A stretch of DNA of 64,000 bases from Symbiodinium natans (GCA_905221605.1 CAJNDS010001502.1:410001-474000), one strand, 5' to 3'. Shown: positions 52,591 through 62,043, counted from the first letter of the stretch. Translations and numbers: made by a program. The notes: a model not told the origin generated them from the letters alone.

Positions 52591-54159
52591 TCAGAAAGAT
52601 GAACATTGGCGAGTCATGTCTGCTAGGCCTGACACCACTTGGCTGTTCGAAAACTCAAAGAGATGCACGAACTCGTCTTGAGCTCCAGAGACCAGGCGGT
52701 GCTCCCCATTCCCAGCACTTTGCCAAGCCAGTGTACCCACAGCCAGGGTGTGACCAGGTAGACCAAGGACGGCACGGATGTTTCCATGAACATCGATGAT
52801 CTCCTCGTCACCTTGGAACTGGTTTTTGCCCATTGTTGCCTCCAGGTGCTCAATCTCATGAGTCAGCTCACGGACTTCGTCGACATCGCCTTCGCCCGCG
52901 TGCACGAGCTCAATGACCATGTCACGGCGTGCTTTCAGATCGGTCAGGAGGTCGGTGGCCTTGCCGCCATCGGCTGTCAAGGACGCCCTTGTGTCCGCAG
53001 GGTTGAGGGCCCACAAGCGCACACTGCTGTCGTTCGTGCCCGATGCGAAAACCTGCCGATCAGGAGACAGCGCCAAGCTCCTCACACAGGAAGTGTGACC
53101 CATGTATCTGGCCAGGGGCAAGTCATTCGGCCTTCGAATGTCCCAGCGCTTGATGCAGTAGTCATCGCCAGCTGTTAGGAGCTCGCTCTCACTACACCAG
53201 GCGGCATCGCACACAGTGTACCCGGCGGCCGCATCAGGAATTTCTGCCGTCACACATGACGCCATGCTCGATGTGTTCTGATCGAAAATCACAACCCGCC
53301 CATCTCGCGAGGTGGTGCACACTCTCTGCCCATCATCGGCGATCTTGATAGATGTCACATGGCTTTCATGGAGCGGCCAAGTAGCGACACAGGCCCCAGT
53401 CTCTAGATCGTGCATGCCTATCGAACCATCGCTGGATCCCACAAATGCAACTTCTTGTCCAAGGCAGCAAGCCACGATGGGACCCTGTTGAGCAAACTGC
53501 TGCCTGACTTGCTCCTCACCCATGTCCCAAAGATAACAGTTGTCCGATCTCTTGCCGAGCCCTACGAGGATTCCTGGGCCACCAGGGAAGGCGTCGGCGC
53601 AGTACAGAGGGCTGCCAACATTGCACTGTTTCAATGGCCCATCGGCACGGGCGTTGCTATCAAAGATCAGCAGTTTCCCTTCCGAAGTGGCCGCCAGAAA
53701 CTGGCCATCTGCAACCCATCGAAGTGTCTCCACAGTGGCATGGAAATGATTGCCATACCGCAGGACTGGGGCCAGGCTTTGTGGCATAGGGAAATGCTTT
53801 GCAAAGGATGGGTCCTGTTCCACACTGTTCCTGTAGTCTATGAAAGCAGCACTCGCCTCTGAAAGTAGCTCTTTGACCTTCTCTGGCGTGCTGAGCATCG
53901 AATACATAATTCTGAACTGATCGAAATTGATCAGTCCTCGTCCATCTGGATCAACCTCCCGAAAGACTTTCTTCAGGGTGTTCTTGCTACATCGGATGCC
54001 CAAGTCCTTGGCAACCGACAGCAACTCCTCTAGTCGGACCTCCCCACTGCCTCGCAAATCAATCCGTTTAAAGGCCTGCGTCAATTGCTCAAGGTCACCA
54101 GCGGAGGCTTCGTCCAACTCCCTGGCCTTAGCCTTTGCTTTGCCTCGTGGGGACGACAT
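52591..54159 (-). CDS. EF-hand/WD40-repeat protein, single exon
   Basis: An intact 522-codon frame. Residues 15-90 form an EF-hand pair. Loop 1 (34-45, DLRGSGEVRLEE) keeps Asp at 1, Ser at 5 and Glu at 12 but has Arg at 3. Loop 2 (70-81, DPDGRGLINFDQ) has Gln at 12, so calcium binding is probably weak. From about 135 to 390 there is a WD40 propeller (LWDM at 210-213, IKRWD at 336-340, VRLWAL at 380-385), then a helical insert about 395-445 and a last blade about 455-510 with VHLFEFSNSQ. ATG is chosen because TAG lies seven codons upstream in frame. The product is probably a calcium-tuned scaffold in cytosol or cytoskeleton (inference). It has no introns, unlike everything around it, and a leader-like word lies 90 nt upstream, so it looks like a retrogene that stayed functional. 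Confidence 0.93.
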   Translation of the reverse strand: MSSPRGKAKAKARELDEASAGDLEQLTQAFKRIDLRGSGEVRLEELLSVAKDLGIRCSKNTLKKVFREVDPDGRGLINFDQFRIMYSMLSTPEKVKELLSEASAAFIDYRNSVEQDPSFAKHFPMPQSLAPVLRYGNHFHATVETLRWVADGQFLAATSEGKLLIFDSNARADGPLKQCNVGSPLYCADAFPGGPGILVGLGKRSDNCYLWDMGEEQVRQQFAQQGPIVACCLGQEVAFVGSSDGSIGMHDLETGACVATWPLHESHVTSIKIADDGQRVCTTSRDGRVVIFDQNTSSMASCVTAEIPDAAAGYTVCDAAWCSESELLTAGDDYCIKRWDIRRPNDLPLARYMGHTSCVRSLALSPDRQVFASGTNDSSVRLWALNPADTRASLTADGGKATDLLTDLKARRDMVIELVHAGEGDVDEVRELTHEIEHLEATMGKNQFQGDEEIIDVHGNIRAVLGLPGHTLAVGTLAWQSAGNGEHRLVSGAQDEFVHLFEFSNSQVVSGLADMTRQCSSF

Positions 54160-54248
54160 GTCGGTGAGGGAGGACAGCTACAAACCTTCGCGGTTGCTCA
54201 AGAGCTGCTCTAAGATGGAAGACGCATATGGGCATGTGCATTGACATG

Positions 54249-54258
54249 CTTGAGCCAA
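54249..54258 (-). other. Possible relict spliced leader upstream of the WD40 gene
   Basis: The minus strand reads TTGGCTCAAG, the last ten bases of the dinoflagellate leader, 90 nt upstream of the ATG. Ten bases alone could be chance; the intronless gene behind it makes it more interesting. Confidence 0.4.
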
Positions 54259-54259
54259 C

Positions 54260-55620
54260 GCAAGCATGTGGGAAGTGGGAGGGATGGCTGCAACCAGACT
54301 CTATCCCGCATGCTCGCCAGAATGTTTACCGTCACGAAGAAACCTGTGTGATATTCGGCAAGCGCACAGAAAGCTTCGGTATGCTTTGGTGAATGCCGCC
54401 TCCTTCACTCAACCTTGAGCACGTCTTCCAGAACGCGAAAGGATGTCAAGGTCACAGGGACCACCAAGTCACCAGGTTATCATTTTGACCCCAGCTGCTG
54501 AGTACCCTGGGCAATTTCTTGATTCTACATACCCCAAAAGGTTAAAGGCTATCTACTCAGCTACTAAGTGACATCTCCACTCGGATAAAAGCCATCGACT
54601 GCCCACCCAAACCCCAAAAAAAATGTACCCTAGAGAATCAGCGGTGGTGGCTGGGCTCTAGGCCGTGCTTTCCGCCGCCAAGAGACGGCGCCGCCTCAAA
54701 CGCGCCAACAGAAGAACCAGCATCCCTCACATGCATATGCATCTTCACACTTGCTGGCTTGTCTGCAACCGCTTCTATTCTCATACATAGAGAGAGGGAG
54801 GGGGGAGAGAGAGAGAGAGAGAGAGAAAGAGCGATCGACAATTCTGAGCATGAGTAAGAGAAAGAAAGAGAGCCTCTGTCTCATCTATAGATTCGTCGTG
54901 ACCGAGTGGAAACATTGCACGCATGTTTGGCTCAAACTGCTGGTGTCTGGACAAAGGCTGGGAATTCGACTGGCGAATCAGGGTTCTCCCTGCGAGGCGT
55001 GCGAGCCTCGCTCCACGCAAGGCTGCTAAGAATTCTTGGCTGCACTCAGGAGGGTAGTTATGAATTAAACTTTTCGCTGCCTTATTAAGAAACCCAATAA
55101 GCCCAAAAAGGCTAAGGATCTAAAGTTACAGTAAAGCACCGCAAATAATTCTTCGGTATCATGCCATACAGTTCGCTAAACTGGAGAAAGGGAGAACTGC
55201 TTCAAGGTTGGGGCAGCTTCTTTCGTGAGGTCACTGTGCAGACATGACGAAGTCGAAGCACCCACCTACCAAAAACCCTGTAGTTTCCATCATGCCTCAC
55301 CCGCTATTGACAAGAGAAGGCAAGACACACCTATCCCAAAGTAAGTCAAACGCTCATTTCAAGGTTTCTGGGTGCCGTCTCTGCGATTCAGAGTTTATAG
55401 TTAGGGCCTAAGGTGATACAGTTCCTACACCCTAAACCCTAAACCCTAAACCCCCTTCACTGCTTGCACAAGGAGGCGTAGAGCGGATCTTTGTCTGGCG
55501 CGCTTCGCATATCGACGTCTTATGCCTCAGTCGTCCAACAAGTCGGCGACCTCCTGTGCGACGAAGACCCTAAACCCTAAACCCTAAACCCTAAGCTGCA
55601 TTGGGTAAGGCGAAGTGACT
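54260..55620. other. No supported gene
   Basis: A GA microsatellite at 54782-54835 and CCCTAAA tracts at 55429-55452 and 55568-55596. A plus-strand ATG frame of 58 codons starts at about 55244 (MTKSKHPPTKNPVVSIMPHP) and contains a textbook GTAAGT donor. It may be a real 5' exon but is unsupported. Confidence 0.35.
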
Positions 55621-55626
55621 TCAACA

Positions 55627-55733
55627 GATTTGGAAGTTTACGAACCCCAGTTTAGATTCCAAAAAAGTAGGATTCCCTTAGAAAATGCAGAGCCCGATAA
55701 GGTACCCCTAATTTGGGAAAACCCCATGTGCCA
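55627..55733. repeat. Family-B foldback element
   Basis: TTTGGAAGTTTACGAACCCC, AAAAAGTAGGATTCCCTTAG, GCCCGATAAGGTACCCCTAA, TTTGGGAAAACCCC. Lies 15 bp from the next exon's donor. Confidence 0.8.
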
Positions 55734-55747
55734 GAAATGTGCAGATC

Positions 55748-56605
55748 CTCCACGGATTTTCGCTTCTTCGGCGCGGGAGGTGCCTGGACGCCCTAAACCC
55801 TAAACCCTAAACCCTAAACCCTAAACCCTGGGCGGTCTGAGGGTTCCTAGGCCTCTCTTGCAAGAGGGCTGAACTTAGCTTGAAAACAACAAACCTGCAA
55901 CTAAACGCGCTGCGCACACGCACGCAGAGTGGGGGGGGGTGCAAAGCACTGCCTGTGTGGCCCTGGGTGACAGAGGCTGAGTTGCTGTTGCTTGGTTTAA
56001 AGGCCATCTTCGGAAGTGAGGGCTGCATATCCGGCACAAAGGCTCACAAAGGCTGCTGATGTTCCTGCTTGCTTCCACGGAAACTATGCTTGTTGCTGCA
56101 AGCGGTTGGTCCGAACAACCCGAAGCAACCCGTCTATCGCGCAGTCGGCCTCCGGCAAGAGCTCCACAAGAGCTGCACCGGTGTAGGCGTTGAAGCAGAC
56201 ACTGTTCACCTTGAGTTCCACGTGGCTGATAAAGACCCGACCCTCCATATGATTCGAGATTTAGGGTTTAGGGTTTAGGGTTGATGGAATTATAGTACTT
56301 GACTGCACGAAAGGCACCCCAGGACGCGCTGCTCAGGAAGAAGATCCTCCAACAGGCACTCTGCGGAGTTATTAGACCCACCTGCACCTTGAGATGTTCC
56401 CCCTTCATACTCACAGTCCTTAATAGGAATTATAATCCCCCCCCCCCCTCCCCCTATTATCATCCCTCTTAAGGACGGCTAGTATAAGGAGGAACATCCC
56501 AGTCTGTACCCACACAGCTGTACGGTGGTGTTGACCGAGTCCGTCACCCACGCTACAGCAACTATACTAACCCGAGGTGCCGCAGCCGCAGCTTGCTCCA
56601 AAAAC
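55748..56605 (-). CDS. Multi-exon fragment of unknown gene with a family-D intron
   Basis: Minus-strand exons in order: 56514 to about 56605 (EQAAAAAPRVSIVAVAWVTD, SVNTTVQL and the first base of Cys); about 56314-56381 (GSNNSAECLLEDLLPEQRVL); about 56095-56245 (VFISHVELKVNSVCFNAYTG, AALVELLPEADCAIDGLLRV); 55748-55783 (APPAPKKRKSVE, 36 nt, apparent GA donor). The first junction is phase-exact across the 132-bp family-D element. Later junctions were not phased. The basic KKRK could be a nuclear signal. Family unknown; the ThiF-like exons upstream (57176-57682) may belong to the same gene. Confidence 0.55.
56382..56513 (-). mobile_element. Family-D foldback element acting as an intron, with target duplication
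   Basis: The donor is ..CTGT|GTGGGT and the acceptor ..GGTGCAG|GTGGGT. GTGGGT occurs at both ends, as expected for a 6-bp target-site duplication whose left copy now supplies the GT donor while the element's own CAG end supplies the acceptor. Inside are the family-D inverted repeats (GGGATGTTCC / GGAACATC). Splicing restores a single GTGGGT and keeps the frame (Cys-Gly-Ser). Confidence 0.72.
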
Positions 56606-57175
56606 GGTCTAGGGTTTAGGGTTTAGGCGGTTTAGGGTATAGGGTATAATTAGGGTTTAGGGTTTAGGGTTGAGGTTTAGGGTTCTAGCACCCTTGTGCG
56701 GGAGAGTCTGAGACCGTGGCGAGAGGAGGGTCTTTTCGCGTTATGGCCTGACGGGGATACCAGACCACAACAGCCAAACACCATGAATTCCAGCTCAAGA
56801 ACACGGTAGTCTCTCATAGCCGCCGCACCACCCCCTTAAAAGAAGAGTGCAACCCCAATGCTTTGACCGTTGGAGAGATTTCGTGCTTACTTGGCATGTT
56901 GGTTTAGATGGGGGGGCTCGGGGGCTTGGGACCCTTTCGGCTCGAGGATCGAGACATGGGGTCCGGCCCGGCCCTGCACTCTTTTTTTGTCTCCGAATCT
57001 GAAAGTGCGAGTGCGAATTATAGCCTTTCGTCACTTCATGTCATTCCGGTCTTCTTGCCTAACATTCATGCGGGTCTGCTGCGCACAAGTTGACCAGTCG
57101 GAGCCTTACGGAGATCACATGTAGCATTTGCAAGGAGGACGTAGGAGGACCCTTTGGTGCCGATCCGAGTCGGGC

Positions 57176-57682
57176 CTTGATGACCTCCTGAGACAGCAGC
57201 CCTCCCAGTACCGAGGCGACGTGGATGAGCGGCTCCACAAAGAAGTGGCCGAAGGCCTCACAGGGCTCTCTGTGGCTGTGTGACTCTGTGCCTCCAAAGA
57301 ACCTGCCGGGGACTTCCTATTTAAGGGATCAGGAACAAGATAGTACGTATACAGCCAATGCCATCCTCCGCTTTTATCCTCTTTGTCCTAGAGCCGACCC
57401 TCTTCCACTCCGGTCGGAGAGGTTCGAGTTGACCAGTTACCCCGCGGCTTTGACGTGCTCGGCGTGAGCAACTACAGATTTTCGGGGCTGGTTTTTGGGA
57501 GACTCATTGAACACACGTGAATTCGACTCGAGGATTCGAAGGCTCAGTTCACTGCGTGTTGTGGGCACCCACACCCGTGTCTTGCCTCCTTCATGCCAGC
57601 CTTGCCATCAACAGACGGCTCACACTTCACCTTACGAAGACCAGGCCGGCGCAAGGCAAGAGCGAGAAGTTTACACATCCGC
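57176..57682 (-). CDS. Two exons of an E1-like (ThiF/AXR1/AOS1-type) protein
   Basis: 57176-57256 is an 81-nt phase-0 exon, acceptor GTGAG|GCC and GC donor AAG|GCCCGA. It encodes AFGHFFVEPLIHVASVLGGL and LSQEVIK. The EP.IHVASVLGGLLSQEVIK pattern is the helix near the end of the adenylation domain in the regulatory subunits of SUMO or NEDD8 E1 enzymes (compare GG(I/L)..QEVIK in AXR1 and AOS1). Upstream, 57586-57682 (97 nt, GC donor) encodes RMCKLLALALRRPGLRKVKC and EPSVDGKAGMKE in compatible phase. I assign the superfamily only. Catalytic or nucleotide-binding motifs are not in these exons. Confidence 0.5.
57392..57520 (+). CDS. Possible plus-strand terminal exon
   Basis: A pyrimidine tract with acceptor CTTTGTCCTAG| is followed on the plus strand by SRPSSTPVGEVRVDQLPRGF, DVLGVSNYRFSGLVFGRLIE, HT and TGA. 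Convincing residue use, but it overlaps the intron of the minus-strand E1-like gene. Confidence 0.35.
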   Translation, partial: SRPSSTPVGEVRVDQLPRGFDVLGVSNYRFSGLVFGRLIEHT

Positions 57683-57820
57683 CTAGGGGCCAATGTGATC
57701 GAACACAGTAGGGAAATTGAGTCCCAATCAGGACTCAGCTGTCTCGGGCCTTGCCACGCTTTGAGTAGGGATTAGGGTTTAGGTGTTTGCTTTTTGGGGT
57801 TTAGTGTTTAGGGTTGGAGC

Positions 57821-58170
57821 TTCGGGATGAATTCCAAGTGGCAGTGTCTCGGCAATAAGCCTCGAAGTCAGATGCCGCGCTTGGCGTTGCTTTGCCTCCA
57901 ATCGCAGGAGCGAAACGGCATCCAGAAGCATGTGAAACTCATCTTCAATACTACTAGTTGCTTAAGAACCCCGAAAAAACTTCCTTATGAAGGGTAATAT
58001 ACGGATCATCATCTTATACCCTTTTGGGGTTCTTAAGCAAATAGTAGAATAAGGGAGTGCGGCCTCCACTCCGGAGGAACGACGCAAGCAGGCCAATGAG
58101 CTTGAAAGAGGCGTCGGTCTTCCTTCATCATGCCAAGAGAAGCAAGAGCGTGTGGCACACGTGCCATGGC
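57821..58170 (-). CDS. Two exons of unknown gene split by a family-E intron
   Basis: Exon 1, 58064-58170 (107 nt, acceptor GAGAG|GCC), reads AMARVPHALASLGMMKEDRR, LFQAHWPACVVPPEW and two bases. Exon 2, 57821-57953, continues SSIEDEFHMLLDAVSLLRLE, AKQRQARHLTSRLIAETLPL, GIHPE and a GC donor (GAA|GCTCC). The split Ser codon works with acceptor CTAG|T. The second exon is a strong amphipathic helix. No family recognised. Confidence 0.6.
57954..58063 (-). mobile_element. Family-E foldback element making up most of an intron
   Basis: A 110-bp intron with GC donor GAG|GCCGCA and acceptor AACTAG|T. The element itself (57957-58051) has termini TTGCTTAAGAACCCC and its complement. Frame continuity on both sides supports the intron. 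Confidence 0.65.
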
Positions 58171-58199
58171 CTCTCGTGATGACCTTCTGACTAGCGCTT

Positions 58200-59600
58200 A
58201 GCAACTGCAACACCTGTACTGCACCTTGCATTCCTCACGTGGGGATGACGGACTGGGACGAAAGCTTGTGCAGGGGTTCCAGGGATCTGAGAAGTAGCAT
58301 CTAGTTATGCCATACGGTGTTTCGGCTCTGGGTCTCCCTGTGGACGATTTCCGGCTTAGGAAAGCTCAGGGCAGAGTCTGGAGCGCCCGGCATCGTGACT
58401 ACATGGAGCGCCCATTGAGAACCCATCAAGAATCGTTGCACCCCCAGATACCCCCACACCGCAGCGCACAGAGTACCTCTGGAGTCCCCACTAGTTGTGA
58501 GTTGTGAGTTGCTTGGTGTTTCGGGTAAACCCTTAAATGCCCTTTTGCCCCGAAAACCTAAAACACGAGACCATTAAACCCCTGAAATCCCGAAAAACAA
58601 TGAAATACACCTTCTGAAATAAAAAAGTTAGACTCCAGCGGCATCTAGCAACCATCCTCCAACAAGACTTTCAGGTGTACACCAAGCGGCCCGTGTAGCA
58701 ATCGTGGAACACCGCTCAAGAAATGACCTTGCCAGGCACTGGCCGCTGACTCCATCATGAACAATGAACAACAGCATGCTAGCCGAAAATACGAAGTGCC
58801 AGAAACTCAACGAACTCTTCACAGAACTTTGTTGACATGTGGAAGGCAACCTGAGGGTCTTAGACCAAGCTGCTGAAGGGAGGGAAACTGAAGGTCTCTG
58901 GGTCCTGCGGTCCTCCGAAGACAACATTCGACGCCGCAGACTTGCCGAACTTACATGCGGTCTGCGTTCATTCATGCATCCAGTCTACAACATATGGCAA
59001 CTGTTCCTGTTACGGGCCGAGTGAAATTGCACGAACAAGGACTAGATTGATCACACATGTTCGTGCCACGTCGTCCTGAGGACTCTGCACCTTGAACAGA
59101 GCTCCGCTCCTGGCCGCGCTTGCTGAGAAGGCACTGAAATGTGTGCGCGCACACCGGCACTGGGGCACACAAAAATCTGCTCCTGGCAGAGAACAACTCG
59201 GATGTTCCTTCAGGCGGCCTACCGGCTTACAGGTGGACGCCTGCATGACGTGCTCGTTCTGATCTGAAAAGAAAAAGGCCATCTCGCCCGCTGCAACAGT
59301 GAGGATGAAGCCTGTGCCTCCCAAGGCACGACTATGAGCGAGCACACAGCAAAGCATGGGACGCACCTGACCCCAGCTCCCATTCAGCTTACATGCACAG
59401 ATAGTAGAGGGCGCGCAGCCTCTGCTCGTCTACCCTTGACAGGCCCTAGTTCAAAGCCTCGCATGGTGTGTGAATGCAAACTGCGCAACTTTATAAGCGT
59501 CAGCGATTTGATGAAGCCACTTGGAGCCAGAGTTGCCGACCCCAGTAGAACTACACTAGAACGACCCTGTCTACACCCGAAACCCAAAAAAACTAAAAAA
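58200..59600 (-). other. Coding-like minus-strand frames, unresolved
   Basis: Frames at 58628-58975 (SSLSFWHFVFSASMLLFIV, one hydrophobic segment), 59010-59366 (GGTGFILTVAAGEMAFFFSD) and 59384-59587 look faintly coding on the minus strand, but the plus strand is also open at 58839-59024 (LWVLRSSEDNIRRRRLAEL). I cannot choose a model. Confidence 0.28.
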
Positions 59601-59660
59601 CAAAAACAAAAACCCTAAACCCAAAAAAACAAAAAAAACCGAAACCCTAGACGCGCTTTG

Positions 59661-60009
59661 CAAGGCCTAAGCTTCTGCATGCGGCATCCACGCTGGATGC
59701 AAGCTCGAAGTCATAGCCCAGCACGCTCAAGCCAACGATGACAATGTCGAAGCCCTTCACAAGTTCCTGCGGCAGAGACTATGGGGCTCAGATGTGGAAC
59801 TATTCAACTCTGCCAACTGTGCTTTCATTGGGCAGGTCTGGCAGTCGGCCTTGAGTTTGTCTTCGTCGCTGCCTGTTTCCGCCCGATCACTGTTGCAAGC
59901 CACAGTGCAGAGCCTGACAAGCAGTCGCAAGAGGAGTGCCTCGACGCCACTGCTACGCTGCTACATAGGCAAAGCCCTGAACCATAACACATCGACGGCG
60001 CAAACCTAA
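59661..60009 (+). CDS. Plus-strand exon of unknown gene
   Basis: After CCTAAG| the plus strand reads SACGIHAGCKLEVIAQHAQA, NDDNVEALHKFLRQRLWGSD, VELFNSANCAFIGQ. It then meets a possible GT donor (GGGCAG|GTCTGG) or continues VWQSALSLSSSLPVSARSLL to a stop at 60009. Helical; family unknown. Confidence 0.42.
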
Positions 60010-60019
60010 TCTGTGCAAT

Positions 60020-61060
60020 CTGTGCTAAAGCAGCTGCCAATACTACAGAGTCTGTCTCGCCAAGCGTAATGTTTGGAGACCTGCTGAAGAACAAGGTCGA
60101 AAGTCTCTTGTGCAGTCCGAAGCACGGGTTCATCTCCTGCACCTGGGGCGCTCGCATTCTTATTCGGAGTTGGTGCCCCAGGCTATGATGGACACCCTTG
60201 ACGGCCGTTGAAGGAAGTGCAACGAGACGAAGCAGAACGCAAAAACCCTCAAGGGCCCATCGCTGTTTCAGCGACTAGCTTGAAAGCCGCGGAGCTATGA
60301 CGGAATCCTCATACTAGATTCTGTACGTACATATACAGAGAGATATGTGTGTATAAAAATACATGCATAAATACATACATACATACCTACATACGTACCT
60401 ACGTACATAGGCATGTTAATACGAGGCAAACATCTTCTCGGCTGTAGCATCCAGGCGCCCTCTTGGAGGCGCAAGTGGCCCTGGACTGGTTCAGGTCCTC
60501 CGGCCGCAGGAAGTAGTTGAATCCTGAGCGCTGGATTTCGGCCCTCACACTCGCACAGGGCAGGCAAGGATTCAGGGTTTAGGGTTTAGGGTTCACGGTT
60601 TACGGTTTAGGGTTTAGGACTTCAAATGCCGGGGCTTTGTAGATCAAGTGTCCTACTTACTTCTAGTTCCCTGCCTTAGTGATGAGCTGATGACTTGCAA
60701 CTCCCAACTGTCCTTTCAAGTCCATGGCACATCCGGATTCCAAGAGCCTAAACGCCCCAGTCACATGGAGTCTCTGACAACCTGTTCTTTTGCAACCCTT
60801 TGCAACCAGTTCCAACTGCAGGGAAACCTGATGAAACTGTGCCTGTTTTGCGAATGGCGCAAAGGCATTTCGCTTGAGAACAGCAGCCAAAGCATTCGTA
60901 GTAGCAGCAGCAGCAGCAGCAGCAGTCTGGCAGCTTGAAACTTGTAATCCCTGAACCTTTAACTCCTACATACTTCCGCTGCCATCAAGGATTACGAAGA
61001 TCCTGCTTTGATTCCTCTGTTGACAGGATCCGAATCTCCCAAGCGAGGCCAAGAAAGTCA
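60020..61060. other. No supported gene
   Basis: CATA-type microsatellite at 60355-60415 and TTTAGGG tract at 60573-60620 with TTTACGG variants. No convincing exon. Confidence 0.35.
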
Positions 61061-61068
61061 CCAGAAGA

Positions 61069-61974
61069 CTAGTTATTTTCGATTGGGCAGGCCAAGAGAG
61101 GTTTGGCCGTCATTTCATAAGTCATACAAGTGCAAGGGCTGTAAACATTATGAGGGAACAGAAGGCGCAGCTCTCTCAGGTCGCTGCCTACATCTGCCGC
61201 AGTCACTGTTCTGTGATCCCGCAATGTCAGCGATACACCTTCCACAACACCATAAGCGCCACAAACAACATCAGCTGGCTGACATTCTTCATTCTCATCT
61301 GAGTTACATGTTGAGCAGGCTACTTGGAGGTTCATCGGTAGTTATAAGTCGGGTTATAAGTACCTCAGTGGGGTTTTAGATAGAATTGTCATGCCTATAA
61401 CCCTACCTGTTACTACCCATGAACCTCCAAGTAGGTTCATGTAAGTGTAGCGCGCCTGCCAGCACCAAGTTCTTGCAGGCTTCCACATTGCTGCCCTCCA
61501 TGCCCCAAATCAGGACCTCGTGAAACTTTGCCACAGCTGCACAAGCTGTTGACAGGCATGCAGCATTTCGGGGTTTCCGGAATTGGGAGTACTTTATCGG
61601 GGTCCTGAGTACGGGGATCTTACCATTTGGGGATCTATAATGGGGTCCCCTATGTTCGTAAACCCCCATTTGACCCTTGGTTGGTAAGGCGCACCTTGGC
61701 ATTCAGTAGCCTCTGCTGCGCCTGGACGCCCCAAAGACGAAGCTGACCTGAGCGACGTCGACGCGCACCAGGACTTGCAAGAGGAGATAGGGGGATTTCC
61801 GAAAACAGGGGTGCCCCTTGTATACCCCAAAAGACTATATAATCCTTCTAAAAGGAGCCCCCAAAATCGGTACCCCCTGTTTTCGGAAACCCCCCCATAT
61901 CTGCTGCTCACTCGAGACTTGAGGCTGCAACGATCATACACAGCCACCTGGTCCCCAGTGATGGCCGCCATGCC
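61069..61974 (-). CDS. Complete four-exon gene, 159 residues, every intron filled by a foldback element
   Basis: Exons (minus strand): 61912-61974 (ATG at 61971, after acceptor CCCCTAG|G), 61695-61773, 61456-61545, 61069-61319 (stop TAG). Coding lengths 60+79+90+251 = 480 nt, exactly 160 codons including the stop, with phases 0, 1 and 1. The protein starts MAAITGDQVAVYDRCSLKSR and includes VAKFHEVLIWGMEGSNVEAC, CSTCNSDENEECQPADVVCG and SLTLRDHRTVTAADVGSDLR. It is cysteine-rich (about a dozen Cys) without a clear signal peptide or known domain. Donors are GT, GT and GC. The introns are 138, about 149 and 136 bp, occupied by family B, family B and family C elements. An upstream exon cannot be excluded, but the ATG and stop make a closed model. 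Confidence 0.6.
61320..61455 (-). mobile_element. Intron 3 of the 159-residue gene, built on a family-C element
   Basis: GC donor GGCAG|GCGCGC, about 20 bp of lead-in, then the element (61321-61433, TACTTGGAGGTTCATCGGTA to TACCCATGAACCTCCAAGTA). Its end plus G supplies the acceptor AAGTAG, as at 52100. Confidence 0.65.
61546..61694 (-). mobile_element. Intron 2 of the 159-residue gene, containing a family-B element
   Basis: Donor CAAG|GTGCGC. The element (61569-61673) has GGGGTTTCCGGAATTGGGAG and its inverse CGTAAACCCCC ends. The acceptor is CAACAG or the nearby TTGTGCAG; both are in phase. Confidence 0.6.
61774..61911 (-). mobile_element. Intron 1 of the 159-residue gene, containing a family-B element
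   Basis: Donor CGA|GTGAGC, acceptor TTGCAAG|T. The element (61790-61903) is a near-perfect hairpin: GGGGGATTTCCGAAAACAGG at the left and CCCTGTTTTCGGAAACCCCC at the right, with GGTACC-type inner pairs. Confidence 0.62.
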
Positions 61975-62004
61975 CTAGGGGCCATGGAGCACTGCTGCGA
62001 ATCG

Positions 62005-62043
62005 GGTTTGGGGTTTCGGGTTGAGGGTTTAGGGTTTAGGGCG
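62005..62043. repeat. TTTAGGG tract at a divergent gene border
   Basis: Degenerate TTTGGGG/TTTCGGG/TTTAGGG units between the minus-strand gene ending upstream at 61974 and the plus-strand exon at 62158. Confidence 0.85.

Noticed and set aside
54925-54940. TTTGGCTCAA on the plus strand
   Set aside because: Followed by ACTGC instead of G, with no plus-strand gene after it.
61321-61433. Exact intron equal to the family-C element alone in the 61-kb gene
   Set aside because: No G precedes TACTTGG here, so a GT donor at the element border, as at 52100, is not possible. The donor must be the GC at 61455, about 20 bp upstream on the minus strand.
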